Assembly: GCA_029256185.1 (NCBI GenBank)
Contig: JAQSYI010000008.1
Coordinates: 62,001 to 126,000, forward strand
From: Paenibacillaceae bacterium
GTDB taxonomy: Bacteria > Bacillota > Bacilli > Paenibacillales > NBRC-103111
DNA: 64,000 nucleotides
Reading direction: 5' to 3'
Shown one piece after another: positions 46,829-55,808 of this stretch (positions within the stretch are counted from its first letter, which is position 1; the number at the start of each line of letters is the position of its first letter). The position numbers were made by a program, and so were the translations under genes. The notes below the pieces were generated by a model. The model did no database searches and was not told the DNA's origin. It saw only the letters and a list, made by a program, of their open reading frames with translations.

Positions 46829-47695
46829 ATGCTGAATATAGGCGAACTCGCATCCAAGTTGAACCAGCTAGTCATAACCATCCTGCTGATCGGGCACCAG
46901 AAGACCACATCCGAGTGGTTCAAGCCGCTGGTCGTGATGAAATACCATTCCTTCTGGCTTATTGTCAAAGGAAAAGGTACCTTTACCGTTAACGGCACGC
47001 CCTATCCGGCCGAACCGGGCAAGATCTTCTTTCATAGCCCCGGCATGCAAATTGAGCGGACCACTGACCCGGACAGCCCCTTGGAATACTACTTCTTACG
47101 CTTTCATTATACGGAAACCTATTGGGAGAAGGAACAGTGGATTTCCCGCTCTGCACGGGAGTGTCCGTTTCCCATTGAGGGCCCTTATACTATTCACAAT
47201 GCTCCTCAGCTCATCCAGATTCTGGAGCAGATTAACCAGCTCTGGCAGCGGAGAGGGCATATGACCGCCATGCGCCGCAACATCCTGCTCCATGAGTTCT
47301 TGCTCGGCTTACTTCAGGATTTCCGCGCCCAGCAGATTGCCGGTGACACAACAGTTGCCATTGAACATACGCAGGATTACATGACCCGCAATTACCGGGA
47401 ACAGCTCACTTTGGAAAATCTGGCTTATATGGCAGGCCTGAGCGTCAGCCATTATTCCCGCCTGTTCAAGAAATCCATCGGCTACAGCCCCATTGAATAT
47501 CTGACCCATCTGCGCATTGACCGGGCCAAGGAGATGCTGGCTCTCTCCGATTACCGGTTGAAGGCTATCGCACAGAGCGTGGGTTACGCAGACGAGTTCT
47601 ACTTCAGCCGTATCTTCAAAAAAATTGAAGGCATCTCCCCCCGAGACTATGCCAAGCGCAACAGCCTGGCTCCTGTTATCAAATCCGACTCCTGA
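46829..47695 (+). CDS. AraC-family transcriptional regulator with cupin-like sensor
   Basis: A 288-residue regulator. Residues about 20-130 resemble the AraC ligand-binding cupin (HSFWLIVKGKGTFTVNGTPYPAEPGKIFFHSPGM), and the last 100 form the DNA-binding pair (MAGLSVSHYSRLFKKSIGYSPIEYL and ADEFYFSRIFKKIEGISPRDY). ATG 46829 is seven bases after GGAGG; the frame from 46808 is rejected. Divergent from mutY, with a TATAAT at 46803-46808 that may be its -10 box. Target genes are not evident. Confidence 0.92.
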   Translation: MLNIGELASKLNQLVITILLIGHQKTTSEWFKPLVVMKYHSFWLIVKGKGTFTVNGTPYPAEPGKIFFHSPGMQIERTTDPDSPLEYYFLRFHYTETYWEKEQWISRSARECPFPIEGPYTIHNAPQLIQILEQINQLWQRRGHMTAMRRNILLHEFLLGLLQDFRAQQIAGDTTVAIEHTQDYMTRNYREQLTLENLAYMAGLSVSHYSRLFKKSIGYSPIEYLTHLRIDRAKEMLALSDYRLKAIAQSVGYADEFYFSRIFKKIEGISPRDYAKRNSLAPVIKSDS

Positions 47696-48253
47696 GGAGA
47701 GTGGATTGAGGAGAACAACGGCAATGAACCGGCTTCCCGTCCTGCCGCTGGATCGGAGGCCTTCTTGTATTCGGGAACACCAAATCGATCGGGATTGCAA
47801 TAGTTTGAGGCAAAGAACCATCCGCCTTTTTTTGAAATCAGTTGCAAAGTGAACCGTGAGGTCGCGTTTCCAGAGGAGTAACGGCCTTTTTACCTATGGC
47901 GGTCCCGTCCAGCTTATCCGTAACGGAATTTTTTTCCGTTATTCCTCCAGATTCAGGATTTCACCCTTTTTTAGCGGAAATTTTTTCCGTTAACTCCTGA
48001 CGGAAGCCCCCAAAAAGGCATATTCACCTGGTTTTGGGAGTGTTAACGGAAAAAATTTCCGTTAATTCTTCATAAATACCAAAAAACCTCCCGGTAACGG
48101 AAATTTTTTCCGCTAAATACTCCTACGCCCCGTTATGTTCAGCTCTTTCCACACAGTTGCTTGGTCTCTGAGGATGAACTCTATTTCCTCCGAATTTTTT
48201 TGTTTTGGTCTATTGAGAAGAGGCTCTCCCCCGGAATGATGTACTTTCTACCA
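47696..48253. repeat. Non-coding region with four phased palindromes
   Basis: No gene is supported. Four 21-base near-palindromes of type TAACGGAAA...TTTCCGTTA lie at 47921-47941, 47972-47992, 48044-48064 and 48095-48115, with start spacings of 51, 72 and 51 bases. Copies 1, 2 and 4 share one orientation of the A/T centre; copy 3 is reversed. The spacing is close to whole DNA helical turns. They could be binding sites or interspersed repeat elements. Confidence 0.75.
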
Positions 48254-48254
48254 A

Positions 48255-48287
48255 CAAAAAACCGGACGCAAGCGTCCGGTTTTTTGT
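48255..48287. terminator. Bidirectional terminator
   Basis: Perfect inverted repeat (accggacgc / gcgtccggt) with A-run before and T-run after, 50 bases past the glpD stop; it can end transcription from both strands. Confidence 0.85.
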
Positions 48288-48339
48288 GCAGCTGCAGTCA
48301 GTTAACAGGGTTTCCTGGGTTTCCATTCTTCTTCCCGAA

Positions 48340-50832
48340 TTAGTCCAGGTCCGACTTGACGGCCACGGTTGCAGCCTCCCACTCGGCTGCTAATTGCAGC
48401 TTTTGCTTCATCGTCTCCGCTTCGTCCCAGCCCAATTGCTGTGCCATTATCTCTACCACATAGATGGCTATCCGTTCCGCGCGCTCCCGGTTAAAGTACA
48501 GCAGTCCGGTTCTTCTAACCAGGAAATCAGCGGCGTGAACAGTCATTTCCTCTTCGATGCAATAGCGGATCTCTGCCTCCAGCGCTCTATATTCATTATG
48601 GTCCAACGGAGCCTCATCGTCCTCATCACCGTATTGCTGAGCCTCGTCAGTTTCTTCATTCTCTTCGGCCTCATCTTCCGCCACAGAGGTCCCATGTCTT
48701 GCTGCTGTCGCCGCCTTCAGTTGCTCTCGCTCCACGACCGGCTCTTTTACAGCATCTTGTGCTCCTATTACAGTATCTTGGGCTCCTGCAGCATCTTGTG
48801 CTTCTACGGCATCTTGTGCTCCTGCTACGGCTTCTTGTGCTTCTACAGTTTCCACCCCTTGACCGTTCGGTAAGTCCGTTTCAAGTTCGGGTCCCAGTTC
48901 CTCTTTATCCCGCTTTAGCACACTATCTTTGTTTCGCGGCAGCTGCCGATCGCTTTTTGTCTCAGCTTGAACCGAACTTGGCTGGTTCCTTTTTCGCCAG
49001 CTCGCCTCTGACCGGCCGGATAGCTCCTCCAGAAGACGCCATGCTTCGGCCACCTTCTCTTCCTGTGGGCTGTTGAAAATCCCGGGCTTCCACTGTTCCA
49101 CATCACGCAGGTCTTCTTCGGTTCTTCCCCCCAGCCAACCATGCTTTCTCCGCTTCATGGAATCTTGATTCCGGTCCGCATACCCGCTTCCACCTGAGGC
49201 CCGGTCGTCTGCCTCCCGCCCATCGCTTGCTCCAAACTCCCGGTCGTCTGCTTCCCGCCCTACGCTTGCTCCAAGCTCCCCGTCGCCTGCCTCCCGCCCT
49301 ACGCTTGCTCCAAACTCCCGGTCGCCTGCCTCCCGCCCTACGCTTGCTCCAAGCTCCCGGTCGCCTGCCTCCCGCCCATCGCTTTCGTCCGGCTCCTGCC
49401 CTTGCTCTTCCGCCGTCCAATCCTCGAACCGCGAATCCAACCCTTCCATCCGCATATAGATCTCCGCTGTATTGGAGCCATACAAGGACAGCAGATATTG
49501 GGCGTGCTCACGGGTCAGTCCCTTCTTTATGCCCAGATTCAGCAGCTGCTCCTTTAACTCCCCATACGTTTCGCAGCGTCCGCTGTCGCCGCCGCTAAGC
49601 GTTTCCCCGCTTGTGGTGCATGGTCCGAACGCATTGCGCGACTCCCGCTCCAGGCTTCTCCCGATCAGATCCACCACACTCTCCGCCATCTTGCGGAAAC
49701 CCGTCAGCTTGCCCCCGGCGATAGTGATGAGACCCGAGCTGGACTCCCATATTTCATCCCGTCTGGAGATGTCGGAGGGATTCTTGCCTTCCTCACGGAT
49801 GAGCGGCCGCAAGCCTGCCCACATGGATTCCACATCATTGGGTGTCAATGCCATATGCGGAAACACCCGGTCCACCGCCTGCAGCAAATAATCCCGGTCT
49901 CCCGTCGTGGCTCTCAGCTTGCCGGGATCTCCGGTATAGACCGTATCGGTGGTTCCGATATAGGTCTTGCCTTCCCGCGGGATAACGAACACCATCCGGC
50001 CGTCTGCCGTATCGAAATAAACAGCCTGCTTGACTGGCAGCTTGCTGTGGTCCACCACCAGATGAACGCCCTTGGTCAGCAGCAGAGTCTTGCCCTTCAA
50101 CGCATGATCCCGGGACCTGACCTCATCCACCCAGGGTCCTGCGGCATTGACAACCCGCTTCGCCCGGATTTCCAGTTCTGTTCCCGTCAGACGGTCCACC
50201 GCCTTGATGCCGCACACCTTGGACTTATAATATTGGAAATCCGTTGCCTCCACATAATTGACGGCCCATGCCCCATGGCGGACCGCCGTCTTCAGCACCT
50301 CCACCGTCAGGCGGGAATCATCCGAGCGGTATTCGTAATATAAGCCCGCTCCCTTCAATCCCGCGCCGGTCAGCAGAGGCTCCTGCCACTTGGTCTCCTC
50401 CGGCCCTTGCATGATGCGGCGCTCCGCCTTATCCACTCCGGCCAGACGGTCATAGATGAACAGCCCCAGTGAAGCGGACCAGTACCCGTAGGTTCCCCCT
50501 TTGTAGATAGGCAACAGCATAGGCATGGGGATCACCAGATGAGGAGCGCTGCGGTAGAGCCATTCCCGCTCCTGCCCCACCTGCCTGACCAGACGCACCT
50601 CGCCCTTCTTCAGGTAGCGCAAGCCGCCGTGAATCAGCTTGGTTGACCGGCTGCTGGTGCCCGAAGAGAAATCGTTGCGCTCAATAAGTGCGGTCTTAAT
50701 CCCCCGCTTGGCTGCATCCCAGGCAATGCCGGCGCCCGTAATGCCGCCTCCAATGACAAGCAAATCGAATGTGGTCGACTCCAGATCCTCAATGATCTCC
50801 GTTCTGGAGAACGTGGATAAAGGCCGTTTCAT
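48340..50832 (-). CDS. glpD: Glycerol-3-phosphate dehydrogenase GlpD with large repeat insertion
   Basis: A FAD enzyme that oxidises glycerol-3-phosphate to dihydroxyacetone phosphate at the membrane. FAD motif LLVIGGGITGAGIAWDAAKRG at 24-44 and substrate-binding segments (STKLIHGGLRYL, GGKLTGF) are intact. The usual length is near 555 residues; this one is 830. The excess lies between the oxidase domain (ending about 471) and the conserved C-terminal helical domain (about 745-830) and consists of charged low-complexity sequence: five copies of a 13-residue unit (SVGREAGDRELGA-type, about 484-549) and degenerate GAQDAV units at about 663-700. Start ATG follows AGGAGG. No glpF or glpK is near. 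Confidence 0.93.
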   Translation of the reverse strand: MKRPLSTFSRTEIIEDLESTTFDLLVIGGGITGAGIAWDAAKRGIKTALIERNDFSSGTSSRSTKLIHGGLRYLKKGEVRLVRQVGQEREWLYRSAPHLVIPMPMLLPIYKGGTYGYWSASLGLFIYDRLAGVDKAERRIMQGPEETKWQEPLLTGAGLKGAGLYYEYRSDDSRLTVEVLKTAVRHGAWAVNYVEATDFQYYKSKVCGIKAVDRLTGTELEIRAKRVVNAAGPWVDEVRSRDHALKGKTLLLTKGVHLVVDHSKLPVKQAVYFDTADGRMVFVIPREGKTYIGTTDTVYTGDPGKLRATTGDRDYLLQAVDRVFPHMALTPNDVESMWAGLRPLIREEGKNPSDISRRDEIWESSSGLITIAGGKLTGFRKMAESVVDLIGRSLERESRNAFGPCTTSGETLSGGDSGRCETYGELKEQLLNLGIKKGLTREHAQYLLSLYGSNTAEIYMRMEGLDSRFEDWTAEEQGQEPDESDGREAGDRELGASVGREAGDREFGASVGREAGDGELGASVGREADDREFGASDGREADDRASGGSGYADRNQDSMKRRKHGWLGGRTEEDLRDVEQWKPGIFNSPQEEKVAEAWRLLEELSGRSEASWRKRNQPSSVQAETKSDRQLPRNKDSVLKRDKEELGPELETDLPNGQGVETVEAQEAVAGAQDAVEAQDAAGAQDTVIGAQDAVKEPVVEREQLKAATAARHGTSVAEDEAEENEETDEAQQYGDEDDEAPLDHNEYRALEAEIRYCIEEEMTVHAADFLVRRTGLLYFNRERAERIAIYVVEIMAQQLGWDEAETMKQKLQLAAEWEAATVAVKSDLD
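49202..49396. repeat. 39-bp minisatellite inside glpD
   Basis: Five units of 39 bases start at 49202, 49241, 49280, 49319 and 49358, differing at few positions. The same unit length as in mutY, but the sequences are unrelated. Confidence 0.9.
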
Positions 50833-51142
50833 GCTGTTCCTCCTATTCTATAATAACCCTGCAAATAACCCGCAAGACGGCCAAGAGACCAATGCTCTGC
50901 CGCCCCAGAATGAAAATGAAGTCAATTACGCCGCCATTGTGAGGATAACGCCCGATCGCGTTCTCTGACGCCATGCGTCCGCTCGGAAATTGAACAATTC
51001 TCCATGAATATATCTTCTGAGATTTTCAAAAAATGGAGCTTGCCCTCCGCAAGCTTATTGCCGAATAACCCGCGGCCAGCTTGACCGTTGCCCCCAATCC
51101 GGGGGAATGATTACCACAAACGCCGTCTATAAACTATATGGC
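50833..51142. other. Intergenic region upstream of glpD, no gene seen
   Basis: About 310 bases between the glpD start and the acpS stop. No frame has a convincing start and ribosome site; the glpD promoter should lie in it. A short inverted repeat ggagcttgccctccgcaagct occurs near 51032. Nothing else is supported. Confidence 0.4.
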
Positions 51143-51538
51143 TTAGATCCGCTCCACTATCACATACGCGGCAGCAAATTCCTGAATATGCGTGATGCTC
51201 AGATGAATCAGCAGTCCGGATTCCCCGTTGCAGAGACCCAGCCGTTCAAGCGCTGCCGCAGACAGAACCGCACGCGGCTGTCCGCCGGTGGTTGGAAGCA
51301 CCTCTATGTCCTGAAAGCCTGTAACAGATCCGATTCCTGTGCCAAGTGCCTTGACGACCGCTTCCTTGGCGGCGAACCGGCCAGCTACAAATTCCGCCTG
51401 CCTGCCCTTGCGTTCCTCTGCCAACCGGCATTCTGCCGGAGTGAGCACTCTTGCGAGAAACCGCGGGCCGCTTTTGTCCTCCAGAAACCGTCTGACCCGC
51501 CCGATCTCCACCAGATCCGTACCCACACCGATAATCAA
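51143..51538 (-). CDS. acpS: Holo-[acyl-carrier-protein] synthase
   Basis: A 131-residue enzyme that transfers 4'-phosphopantetheine from CoA to acyl carrier protein. The family signatures GVGTDLVEIGRV (with the metal-binding Asp) and FAAKEAVVKALGTGI are intact. The start is a TTG after GGGGGG, which gives the canonical IIGVGTD opening. The usual Firmicute length is 120-125, so the slightly longer tail is normal. It lies alone between glpD and nadE. Confidence 0.96.
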   Translation of the reverse strand: MIIGVGTDLVEIGRVRRFLEDKSGPRFLARVLTPAECRLAEERKGRQAEFVAGRFAAKEAVVKALGTGIGSVTGFQDIEVLPTTGGQPRAVLSAAALERLGLCNGESGLLIHLSITHIQEFAAAYVIVERI

Positions 51539-51655
51539 GCCGTTCCCCCCGCTTCACTTGTTTGATCCCAGTTTACACCATTTGCCGCGTATAAAAAAGG
51601 TTCACCTTCCACCCGTTCCCCTTCGTTGCCCGCTGCAATGCTTTCTCGCCTCTAC

Positions 51656-51703
51656 CCAAAAAGCCCGCAGCATCCTTTTCACGTAGAAAAGAAAACTGCG
51701 GGC
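51656..51703 (-). terminator. Terminator upstream of acpS
   Basis: GC-rich arms gcccgcag (51663-51670) and ctgcgggc (51696-51703) with a T-run on the minus strand. It probably ends transcripts from the small gene at 51952-52143 or from nadE. Confidence 0.7.
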
Positions 51704-51951
51704 CAGCTAACATATGGCTTAAGCGCTTATGAGAAAAACTCCTATCGGAGAATTTCGAGGATGAGCGACCGCGTTTAAGCGGAAGTTTTTATCGCCAATC
51801 TGAATGTTTACCTTACACGCTTTAGCGCTATAAAGAACTTGAACATTCTGATGCAGTAAGAAGCGGCCGTGCCTCAACCGCCTGCTTACATTTCTTTAAG
51901 TTCGGTTCTGTCGGAGACGGCCAGATTTTTGCAGCAGGCCTGCCCTGTAAT
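51704..51951. other. Structured intergenic region, possible interspersed repeat
   Basis: About 250 bases without a gene. It contains short palindromes such as cttaagcgcttatg and ctcctatcggag and looks structured. The overall sequence recalls an intergenic repeat I associate with Paenibacillus genomes, but that is memory and unverified. Confidence 0.3.
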
Positions 51952-52143
51952 TTAAGGCGCATTCCCGTTATTGTTCCGTTCTGTGAAAAATAGAGCGGCC
52001 AATGCCGTATTGGTAAAAATCTGGTCCGTATCGTCCTCGTGATTGGCAGGATCGTGGATAATCTCAGCGGCCTCGCCTTCGGTCAGATGACGGGTGTTTC
52101 CTGTGTACTTGGGCTCCAGTTCGCGGATCTCTTCTTCGTTCAT
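51952..52143 (-). CDS. Hypothetical acidic protein, 63 residues
   Basis: A hydrophilic, Glu/Asn/Asp-rich small protein (MNEEEIRELEPKYTGNTRHL). The second ATG (52143) is seven bases after AGGAGG; the first (52149) is too close. No domain recognised. It follows nadE by 53 bases on the same strand and may be cotranscribed. Confidence 0.65.
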   Translation of the reverse strand: MNEEEIRELEPKYTGNTRHLTEGEAAEIIHDPANHEDDTDQIFTNTALAALFFTERNNNGNAP

Positions 52144-52196
52144 ATGCATCCCTCCTGAAAAATTGGCATACAGGTAGGGTTCCCCGCATGGGGCAA

Positions 52197-53006
52197 TCAG
52201 ATTCCCGGAATGGGGGATCTTTTGTGCTCCGTCTTCAAATACTGCCGCTCCAGCTTCTCTCTGGCCTCATCCGAAATTGACTTGCCCTCCAGATAGTCGC
52301 TGTTGTCATCATACGTAATGCCAAGCTCCCCTTCATCCGTTTGCCCGTCCCACAGTCCGGCCGTAGGCGCCTTGGTGATTACAGCGGACGGAACACCGAG
52401 CTTGGCGGCAAGTTGGCGCACTTGGCGCTTGTTTAACGAAGCCAGCGGAGTGATATCCACCGCACCGTCCCCATATTTGGTGAAGAAGCCGGTGATTGCT
52501 TCGGAAGCGTGGTCCGTACCCACTACCAGCAGATTCAGATCGAAGGCGAGAGCGTACTGGAGCACCATGCGGGTTCTGGCTTTCACGTTGCCCTTCCCCC
52601 CGCGGCTTAAATGCTGGTGAATGCCGATGGACTTCAGACCGAATTCCGCTTCCAGCGCAATCTCGTTCACCGCGTCCTCAATGTTGGTTTCGATCTTGTA
52701 CTGCAGCCCCAATGCTTCAGCGACCGCATAGCTGTCCTCGATGTCCGCCTGTTCCCCATACGGCTGGAACACTCCCACCGTCTTGAACTCCCGGCCCGTC
52801 TCCGCCGTCAGCTCATCGGTCGCCCGCTTGCACAGCCCCGTGGCCACAGCGCTGTCCACACCGCCCGAGATGGCGATCAGCACGCCGCTCACTCCGGCCT
52901 TCAGCGTATATTCCTTCAGAAAATCAACCCGTTGCCGAATTTCCCGGTCTGCATCAATCTCAGGTTTGACGCCGAACCGGGCGATTATTTCCTCCTGCAG
53001 GCTCAT
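52197..53006 (-). CDS. nadE: NH3-dependent NAD+ synthetase
   Basis: A 269-residue enzyme converting deamido-NAD+ (nicotinic acid adenine dinucleotide), ammonia and ATP to NAD+. The P-loop-like ATP pyrophosphatase motif is ISGGVDSAVATGLCKRA, and VVGTDHASEAITGFFTKYGDGAVDITPLASL is diagnostic. No glutaminase domain is present, so it uses free ammonia. Length is typical for the Bacillus type. AGAGGA precedes the ATG closely. Confidence 0.97.
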   Translation of the reverse strand: MSLQEEIIARFGVKPEIDADREIRQRVDFLKEYTLKAGVSGVLIAISGGVDSAVATGLCKRATDELTAETGREFKTVGVFQPYGEQADIEDSYAVAEALGLQYKIETNIEDAVNEIALEAEFGLKSIGIHQHLSRGGKGNVKARTRMVLQYALAFDLNLLVVGTDHASEAITGFFTKYGDGAVDITPLASLNKRQVRQLAAKLGVPSAVITKAPTAGLWDGQTDEGELGITYDDNSDYLEGKSISDEAREKLERQYLKTEHKRSPIPGI

Positions 53007-53370
53007 TCCTCTTCATCCTCTCTTCTATCCGTCAGGAATTCTTTCTGTTCTTGTGAGCTAACCTCACTTCCCATTACTGCATGCTTCTAGTATAGAACAC
53101 CTGATGCAGAATTCAAGAGCAAGAATAAGTTTCCCTCTCCCTTCCCTTCCATTCATCTGCAACCGTTCCCGAATGGGGAACAAGCTTAGGAGTCTGTCCG
53201 GCGGCAGAGGAGCGCTGGTGAATGCCTGTCCCAAGGACGTAGTTCCTTCCCGGCAAAAAGATAACTTGGATGCTCAAGCCTCCATTTTTACCCCGCATCA
53301 CAAAAAAATCCGCTCCCCACATAAGCGGGAAACGGACGATCAATGAGAGACGATCAATGAGAGAAACAGA
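53007..53370. other. Intergenic region between bacilliredoxin and nadE
   Basis: About 360 bases. Frames exist on both strands but none has a ribosome site or protein-like composition. A direct repeat of about ten bases (atcaatgaga) occurs at 53339-53361. Promoter of nadE should be here. Confidence 0.35.
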
Positions 53371-53808
53371 TTAAGCTCGGCAATAGTTGTCGAAGGCGCC
53401 CCGTAGATCGGCGGCGATCTCGGCGGCGGTCCTGTCCTCGATCTGGTTGCGCTGGATGAAGTAAATCAGCTTGCCGTCTTTCATGAGCGCAATAGACGGA
53501 GAAGAGGGAGGATACGGCTCGAAATACTCCCGCGCCTTGGCAGTCGCTTCCTTGTCTTGCCCTGCGAATACAGTGAACAGATGATCGGGAAGAGCATCAT
53601 GCCCAAGCGCCTGGGCCACGCCGGGACGACAGTTGCCCGCCGCGCAGCCGCATACGGAATTCACCACAACAAGGGAAGTACCCTTGGCATTCTCCAGATT
53701 CTCCACAACCTCACCGGGAGTCCGCAGCTCCTTAATCCCCAACCCCGTCAATTCGTCACGCATGGGCTGGATAACATCCTTCATATAGGAATCAAACGTC
53801 ATGGACAT
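53371..53808 (-). CDS. Bacilliredoxin (BrxA/BrxB family)
   Basis: A 145-residue thioredoxin-fold protein. The CGC-type motif NSVCGCAAGNCRPG is the active site that removes bacillithiol from oxidised protein cysteines. The family (YphP/YqiW) has two paralogues in many Firmicutes and I cannot decide which this is. AAAGGAG precedes the ATG. This implies that the organism makes bacillithiol. Confidence 0.93.
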   Translation of the reverse strand: MSMTFDSYMKDVIQPMRDELTGLGIKELRTPGEVVENLENAKGTSLVVVNSVCGCAAGNCRPGVAQALGHDALPDHLFTVFAGQDKEATAKAREYFEPYPPSSPSIALMKDGKLIYFIQRNQIEDRTAAEIAADLRGAFDNYCRA

Positions 53809-54091
53809 GAACCTTCCGCTCCTTTTAGATAAGTTATTATATTAAAATATTTCTTAAGTATCATTATACATGCCGTTTCTAAAGGATTGCAATCCATTCT
53901 TCGTCTGTGCCGGGCAGAAACCCAAAAAACAATCCCCCAAAGTGACGAGATGCTTTGAAGCAAAATCCGGGTACTTTCGGGAGAGCCCCCGAATGAAAAC
54001 GCCACAATCCACATTTTTGCAAAATAAAGAGGCTTTCACGCCAAAGCCGTTGTTGCCGGCTTCATGCTGGCATGATCAGCCTCATAACCGT

Positions 54092-54205
54092 TTATTCAGC
54101 CGGGCGGTTGGGTCCGTCAACCCGTTGGTCTTCTGCCGTTTTGTGCTTGTTCTGGTAGCCCTGCTTGGGCTTGCTGCGGTTTTTGCCGCTCTCATTTTGT
54201 GCCAT
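54092..54205 (-). CDS. Small hydrophilic protein, 37 residues
   Basis: A short gene with a strong AGGAGGG site nine bases before the ATG. The product opens MAQNESGKNRSKPKQGYQNK and is rich in Lys, Gln, Asn and Pro with no Cys. It resembles small acid-soluble spore proteins in composition and size, but I cannot match it to a named family. The ribosome site and compact reading frame make a genuine gene likely. Confidence 0.6.
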   Translation of the reverse strand: MAQNESGKNRSKPKQGYQNKHKTAEDQRVDGPNRPAE

Positions 54206-54416
54206 TACGATTCCCTCCTGTTAAAAAAGTGAATAGGCTGCTCCGATAGTATGCGCCTGTTTGCAGACAGCCATCCGCCCGGAGTTGACTCATAGTCAAG
54301 ATTTCCACCGTATTCTCCAAGAGCGCATTTTCATTGCACTCCCATGAGCGGAATTTTCCGCTTGGCTGGTGCATGTGATACAATCTACTGTAGCTAGCTG
54401 TCAGGAGGATTCAACT

Positions 54417-55682
54417 ATGAAGTATGATGTCATCGTGGCAGGCGGGGGGCCATCGGGATTAATGGCCGCTATTGCTGCTGCAGACAATGGGGCGCGGGTC
54501 CTGTTGATGGACAAGGGAGATCAATTGGGCCGCAAGCTGGGCATCTCCGGCGGAGGCCGCTGCAATGTAACCAACGCCAAGGAACCGGAAGAACTGATCC
54601 GGCATATACCGGGCAACGGGAGATTTCTTCACAGCGCATTGGCTGTGTTTGGAAGCAGAGAGATTATTGCCTTCTTCGAAGAATTGGGAATTAAGCTGAA
54701 GGAAGAGGACCGGGGGAGAATGTTCCCAGTGTCGGACAAAGCCAAGACAGTGGTGGAAGCGTTAGTCCGCAAAGCGGAAGAAAGCGGAGTGGAGCTTATG
54801 ACCAACAGCCCCGTATCCCGTATTCTGTACGAAGAAGGCCGGGTTATTGGCGTCAAGCCGAGGAATGAAGCGGCCTTGTCCTGCAGAGCTGTTATTCTGG
54901 CCACAGGAGGCAAGTCCGTTCCCCGTACCGGGTCTACCGGAGACGGTTATGTCTGGGCAGAAGCAGCCGGCCATACCATCACCGAGCTGTACCCAACCGA
55001 GGTTCCTCTGACCTCCGCGGAAGGTTTCATCCGCAGCCGGGAGCTGCAGGGCTTATCCCTGAGGGATGTGGCCGCCACAGTCTGGAGCTCCAAGGGCAAG
55101 CGGATCGTCACCCATGAAGGGGACTTGCTCTTCACCCACTTCGGACTGTCCGGGCCTGTGGCACTTCGCTGCAGCCAATTCGTGGTGAAGGAGCTGAAGC
55201 AGGCGGATTCGGCGAAGATCACAATCGACCTGCGTCCCGGCGACAGCGAAGAGGCAGTCCGCACCGCATCGTGGGAGCTTGCCGCCACGGAACCGAAGAA
55301 GCAGCTTAAAAACGTGCTGAAGGGTTATGTGCCGGAGCGGCTTGTCCCGCTTCTGCTTGCCAAGGCAGGGCTTGCAGAGGAGCTTACCTGGGCCAACCTG
55401 CCCAAGCTGCCCTGGACCGAACTGGCCCGGCTGATCAAGGCATTCCCGGTAGTGGTGAACGGAACTCTTTCCTTGGAGGAAGCCTTCGTTACAGGCGGCG
55501 GAGTCTATCTTAAGGAAGTCGATCCCGGCTCCATGGGCTCCAAGCTCATGGCGGGTCTCTATTTCTGTGGAGAGATTCTGGATATTCACGGCTATACGGG
55601 AGGGTATAATATCACTGCGGCCTTCAGCACCGGGTACACGGCCGGGCGCAGCGCAGCGGCGGCGGCAGCCGAGGTGCGGTGA
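54417..55682 (+). CDS. NAD(P)/FAD-dependent oxidoreductase, HI0933/YtfP-like flavoprotein
   Basis: A 421-residue flavoprotein. FAD-binding motif [19 protein letters not shown] at residues 3-21, then [22 protein letters not shown], which is diagnostic of the HI0933/BaiN group, and [17 protein letters not shown]. The C-terminal FAD segment [27 protein letters not shown] is complete. Physiological substrate of most members is unknown. ATG 54417 follows AGGAGG; an in-frame start at 54369 is rejected. Confidence 0.93.
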   Translation: MKYDVIVAGGGPSGLMAAIAAADNGARVLLMDKGDQLGRKLGISGGGRCNVTNAKEPEELIRHIPGNGRFLHSALAVFGSREIIAFFEELGIKLKEEDRGRMFPVSDKAKTVVEALVRKAEESGVELMTNSPVSRILYEEGRVIGVKPRNEAALSCRAVILATGGKSVPRTGSTGDGYVWAEAAGHTITELYPTEVPLTSAEGFIRSRELQGLSLRDVAATVWSSKGKRIVTHEGDLLFTHFGLSGPVALRCSQFVVKELKQADSAKITIDLRPGDSEEAVRTASWELAATEPKKQLKNVLKGYVPERLVPLLLAKAGLAEELTWANLPKLPWTELARLIKAFPVVVNGTLSLEEAFVTGGGVYLKEVDPGSMGSKLMAGLYFCGEILDIHGYTGGYNITAAFSTGYTAGRSAAAAAAEVR

Positions 55683-55808
55683 ACGAGAAGCGGTGAAGAA
55701 GAAGCGGTGGGGGGAGGAGGCAGCAGGTTTGCCCTAAGCCGGGAGGAGGCAGCAGGTTGCCCTAAGCCGGTTGCAATGGCGGGAGGCGTCCGCAGAGGCA
55801 TACGCCGG

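Noticed and set aside
47870..48120. CRISPR-like array
   Set aside because: The repeats are palindromes with unequal gaps, not identical repeats with uniform spacers, and no cas genes are near.
50833..50968. Plus-strand C-terminal-like tail ending ...VNYAAIVRITPDRVL
   Set aside because: No start codon with a ribosome site; too short to call a remnant with confidence.
53104..53346. Frames on both strands between nadE and bacilliredoxin
   Set aside because: No ribosome site, weak codon use, no recognisable domain.
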